From: Paenibacillus woosongensis
GTDB taxonomy: Bacteria; Bacillota; Bacilli; Paenibacillales; Paenibacillaceae
NCBI RefSeq assembly: GCF_030122845.1
Contig: NZ_CP126084.1
Location: forward strand, 2,418,001 to 2,482,000
Length of the DNA: 64,000 nt
Direction: 5' to 3'
The notes beneath the pieces are model-generated. The model did no database searches. It was not told the DNA's origin and was given only the letters and a program-made list of their open reading frames with translations. Both the position numbers and the translations under genes were made by a program. Positions 61,144 to 64,000 of the stretch are shown one piece after another. Numbering within the stretch: the first letter of the stretch is position 1; every line of letters begins with the position of its first letter.

Positions 61144-63228
61144 TTAGCTCGGGTTAACCGCTGCCCGTGTAGCCACCGCACCTGCGTGCTGTGGAAGCGG
61201 CTCTGATGCCGCTTCTTCCGCTGCGCCCAGCTGCAGGCGATACATTTGATAGTATCTTCCGCCTAGGGCGAGCAGCTCTTCATGGGTACCCCGTTCCACG
61301 ATTTCGCCTCGATGCAGCACGAGAATTTGGTCGGCGCTGCGGATCGTCGAGAGGCGGTGGGCGATGATGAATGTCGTACGGCCGCGCTTAAGCACTTCTA
61401 ACGCGGACTGGATCAGCGCCTCCGTCTCGGTATCGATATTGGCCGTCGCTTCATCCAGAATCAGGATCGCCGGATCGAAGGCCAGTGCTCTGGCAAAGGA
61501 AATCAGCTGCCGCTCTCCGGCGGATAGTGTGCTTCCTTTCTCCACTACGGGCTCATCGATGCCTTTAGGCAGATGCTGCAGAATACGCGTTGCGCCTACA
61601 TCGGCCAAAGCCTTTTCAACGCTAGCCCGGCTGATCCGCTCGTCACCGAGGCTTACATTCGAGGCGATCGTACCCGTAAATAAGTACGGGTCCTGCAGGA
61701 CGATGCCCATATGCTGGCGAATCCATTGCTTCGGCAGTTCGGTGACATTCTGGCCGTCAATCGTAATCGTTCCCTTCTGAGGATCATAGAAGCGGAATAG
61801 CAAATTGATGATCGAGCTTTTGCCTGAGCCGGTATGCCCTACCAAGGCGACGGTCTGCCCTTGCTTTGCCTCAAAGTTAATATTTTTGAGCACGTAATCC
61901 TTCTTGTAGGCGAAGGAGACGTTTTTGAACTCGACATTCCCCTTGTAGCGCGGCATTCCGCCGTCAGTGACAGGCTCGCCGGGCTCATCCATCAGCTTGA
62001 ATACACGACCGGCGGACACCATGGATGAGTCCAGTGCCGCAAGCTGATTGACCATGCCGGTAATCGGCTGAAATAACCGGCCGAGCACATCCACGAAGGC
62101 GTACAGTACACCAAGGGAAATAATTCCTGCTCCGGTCAATTGAGCCGAACCGAAATGCCATAGGACGATCGCAAATGACAAGCTGCGGATGACGTTGACG
62201 AGATTATGCGAGGTCAAGGCATTCAGGTTGAGCATCTTGTTTTGGTGCTTCATGTAATCGTTGTTCAGGTTTTCGAATTCTTCCTTGGTTTGCTCTTCGC
62301 GCCGGAATATCCGGATGATCGACATGCCTTGAATCGATTCGTTGATCATCGCGTTGATCTCGCTCAGCCGGGAACGGATGATGGTGTTGTATTTCGTAGC
62401 AAATTTTCGGTAGAGCACAACCCAAATCCAAATGACCGGCACGACGAAAAGGCAAATGAGTCCCAGCCTGACATCGAGCAGGAACAGGGCTACGTACACC
62501 CCCAGCATGTTTATCACGCCCGAGAAGAAATTGGAGAGAACGGCGATAAACAAATCTTTGACCGCCTCGGTATCATTCGTTACCCGGGAAACGACCTTGC
62601 CAGCCGGCAGGTTGTCAAAGTAGTTGACCGGCAGGCGCTGAATATGGCTATATACATCAACGCGCAGCTTCTGAATGACCTTGTTCGCGGAAGATTGCAG
62701 CCAGTAGGTTTTGCCGAACTCCATGACGATGCCGACCGCCAGAAAGGCGAAATACCAGCCGACCAATGTCAGAATACCGGGAACTTCCGGTTGATAGAAC
62801 GCGAATAATTCCGTTTTTGTCAGCTTGACTGCCGGATACTCGGATTTGCTCCCGTTATAATCAATGGTCAGCATGCCATCCTGAAAACGGCGGTCCCCGC
62901 TTGGATTTGTCACAGGCTCGTCAATGAAGACGAAGATCTTGCCCGTCTGCAGAATGCGAACCTCCTGGCCTTTGGCTTCATCAGCCGCAAAGCGGTCTCC
63001 GCGCTTGAAGTAACGTCCATCATAAGAAACAGTTTCTTTGCCGGGCCCGGATGTCTCGTAAAAAGGCCGCTCGATCGCCAGCATGTGATCATCGATCATG
63101 GAGCGGGCGATGAAGGGGCCGGCCAGATCGGCGGCAACGCCGATCGCCAGCATAACCAGGGCTAGGATAAATGTATTTTTTGCCGTCAAGGCGTATTTAA
63201 ACAATGCTTTACCTGTATGTGTATGCAT
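61144..63228 (-). CDS. yheH: ABC exporter half-transporter (YheH-like)
   Basis: A type I ABC exporter half of 694 residues: six membrane segments with an unusually large extracytoplasmic loop of about 100 residues between segments 1 and 2 (about 48-150), then the ATPase domain (about 435-670) with Walker A GHTGSGKSS, signature LSAGERQ (in place of LSGGQ), Walker B LILDEAT with the catalytic Glu, and H-loop AHRLST. It follows the partner half-transporter by 5 nt on the reverse strand. Similar B. subtilis pairs (yheI-yheH) export drugs and affect spore germination. The ATG at 63228 follows GGGGAGGTG. Confidence 0.9.
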   Translation of the reverse strand: MHTHTGKALFKYALTAKNTFILALVMLAIGVAADLAGPFIARSMIDDHMLAIERPFYETSGPGKETVSYDGRYFKRGDRFAADEAKGQEVRILQTGKIFVFIDEPVTNPSGDRRFQDGMLTIDYNGSKSEYPAVKLTKTELFAFYQPEVPGILTLVGWYFAFLAVGIVMEFGKTYWLQSSANKVIQKLRVDVYSHIQRLPVNYFDNLPAGKVVSRVTNDTEAVKDLFIAVLSNFFSGVINMLGVYVALFLLDVRLGLICLFVVPVIWIWVVLYRKFATKYNTIIRSRLSEINAMINESIQGMSIIRIFRREEQTKEEFENLNNDYMKHQNKMLNLNALTSHNLVNVIRSLSFAIVLWHFGSAQLTGAGIISLGVLYAFVDVLGRLFQPITGMVNQLAALDSSMVSAGRVFKLMDEPGEPVTDGGMPRYKGNVEFKNVSFAYKKDYVLKNINFEAKQGQTVALVGHTGSGKSSIINLLFRFYDPQKGTITIDGQNVTELPKQWIRQHMGIVLQDPYLFTGTIASNVSLGDERISRASVEKALADVGATRILQHLPKGIDEPVVEKGSTLSAGERQLISFARALAFDPAILILDEATANIDTETEALIQSALEVLKRGRTTFIIAHRLSTIRSADQILVLHRGEIVERGTHEELLALGGRYYQMYRLQLGAAEEAASEPLPQHAGAVATRAAVNPS

Positions 63229-63233
63229 GAGGA

Positions 63234-64000
63234 TTAGGACACCTCCCCGTCAAGGTTGGATTCAACCTGTTGACGCTCATATTGTTCGCGGTACCAGCCA
63301 TTCGCCTGAAGCAGCTCCTGGTGTGTACCTTGCTCGATAATGCGTCCCTTCTCCAGCACGACGATCCAGTCGGCATGCTCCACCGCGGATAGCCGGTGCG
63401 TGGAGATGAGCGTGGTTTTGCCGGAACGCTTGCTTCGGATATTGTCGACGATTCGGGCTTCCGTACGGGCGTCAACGGCCGAAAGCGCATCATCGAGAAT
63501 TAGGATTTCCGGATTGGCGATAAAGGCTCTTGCCAGCGATACCCGCTGCTTCTGTCCTCCGGAGAGGGCCACGCCTTTCTCGCCAACCAGCGTATCCAGC
63601 CCGTCGGACAAAGTTCCCAGATCCTGATCGAACGCAGCGGTACGAATCGCCTCCATAATCTCGTCATCCGAAGCGTCCTTGAGGCCAAATTGAATGTTCT
63701 GCCTGACGCTCTTGGAGAACAGAATCTGTTCCTGCGGCACGTAACCGACCCAGCCATGCAGTTGAGACAGCGTGATATTTTGAAGCGGAATGCCGGAAAT
63801 CGTCAGCTCGCCGGTTCCTAGCGGATATTCGTGCAGCAGCTGCTTCAGCAGCGTAGATTTGCCGCTGCCGGTACGCCCGACGACGCCAAGCGTCTCGCCG
63901 CGGCGAATCTTCAGATGAATGCTGTCGAGGTTAACCTGTGCCGACGTCGGGTATTGAAAAGTGACATTATTAAATTCAATGGTATCGGGATAATCGACAT
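63234..64000 (-). CDS. yheI: ABC exporter half-transporter (YheI-like), 5' part outside window
   Basis: The ATPase domain of the partner half-transporter; the gene continues past base 64000, so only the last 255 codons are present and the membrane domain is missing. Visible are VDYPDTIEFNNVTFQYP, Walker A GRTGSGKST, Q-loop VPQEQILF, canonical signature ALSGGQKQR, Walker B LILDDALSAVD with Asp where the catalytic Glu usually is, and H-loop STHRLS. Together with the next gene this forms a heterodimeric exporter with one degenerate ATP site. Confidence 0.9.
   Translation of the reverse strand, partial: VDYPDTIEFNNVTFQYPTSAQVNLDSIHLKIRRGETLGVVGRTGSGKSTLLKQLLHEYPLGTGELTISGIPLQNITLSQLHGWVGYVPQEQILFSKSVRQNIQFGLKDASDDEIMEAIRTAAFDQDLGTLSDGLDTLVGEKGVALSGGQKQRVSLARAFIANPEILILDDALSAVDARTEARIVDNIRSKRSGKTTLISTHRLSAVEHADWIVVLEKGRIIEQGTHQELLQANGWYREQYERQQVESNLDGEVS

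Overview
The window is a 64 kb piece of a spore-forming Firmicute chromosome, most likely Paenibacillus or a close relative. Three things point that way. The gene order from ylxR/ylxQ-infB through pnp, dpaAB, dapGA, RNase J, tepA, spoIIIE, ymfFHIJ, rodZ, pgsA, cinA, recA, rny, ymdB and spoVS to miaB and ymcA follows the Bacillus subtilis order. Base composition looks close to 50% GC, higher than in B. subtilis. The sporulation genes, an S-layer-homology protein and the intergenic repeat style fit Paenibacillaceae. The genus call is an inference. I saw no rRNA, tRNA, CRISPR array, phage or intact insertion sequence.

Layout. 1-6.4 kb: the distal part of the nusA-infB operon (rnpM, ylxQ, infB, rbfA, nrnA, truB, ribF), tightly packed with overlapping starts and stops. 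6.4-12.2 kb: rpsO with a structured leader, pnp, the deacetylase-like ylxY behind a sigma-E-type promoter, mlpA, dut. 12.3-16.3 kb: dipicolinate synthase (dpaA, dpaB), a decayed asd remnant exactly where B. subtilis has asd, then dapG and dapA; this block links lysine/diaminopimelate synthesis to spore dipicolinate. 16.5-27 kb: RNase J, tepA, ylzJ, spoIIIE/ftsK, sleB with a consensus sigma-G promoter, the M16 pair ymfF/ymfH, ymfI and ymfJ. 27-32.9 kb: a sigma-H-type promoter followed by a terminator in front of rodZ, then a small membrane protein, yajQ, rimO, pgsA and cinA. 33-39.7 kb: a hairpin-repeat block, LexA-controlled recA, recX, rny, ymdB (apparently with an ATT start), sigma-H-driven spoVS and a dipeptidase.

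39.9-43.3 kb: korA/korB (2-oxoacid:ferredoxin oxidoreductase) and a PduL phosphotransacylase. 43.4-46.1 kb: a reverse-strand mini spoVA cluster (a DUF421-DUF1657 fusion, spoVAC, spoVAD, no spoVAE beside it) with a divergent free-standing DUF1657 gene. 46.3-52.1 kb: miaB, ricA/ymcA, a thioesterase, then NAD salvage (NrtR-like NUDIX protein, nicotinamidase, nicotinate phosphoribosyltransferase). 52.4-56.9 kb: a second 2-oxoacid:ferredoxin oxidoreductase built from different gene fusions, and a YhdH-type reductase. 57-64 kb: an orphan lipoprotein, a MoaB/Mog-type protein, a CobW metallochaperone, a Cys-rich four-helix copper protein, an SLH protein, a 180-bp element with terminal inverted repeats, and a heterodimeric ABC exporter that runs off the window end.

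Working together: the first half is core translation and RNA turnover woven together with sporulation. Promoter-like sites for sigma-H, sigma-E, sigma-G and possibly sigma-K mark sporulation genes, and dipicolinate synthesis (dpaAB), a possible dipicolinate import module (spoVAC/AD) and germination lysis (sleB) are all present. The second half adds ferredoxin-linked 2-oxoacid oxidation, NAD salvage, metal handling and export. The least explained parts are the sigma-H transcript before rodZ, the DUF421-DUF1657 spoVA module, the asd remnant, the repeat block before recA and the 180-bp inverted-repeat element.
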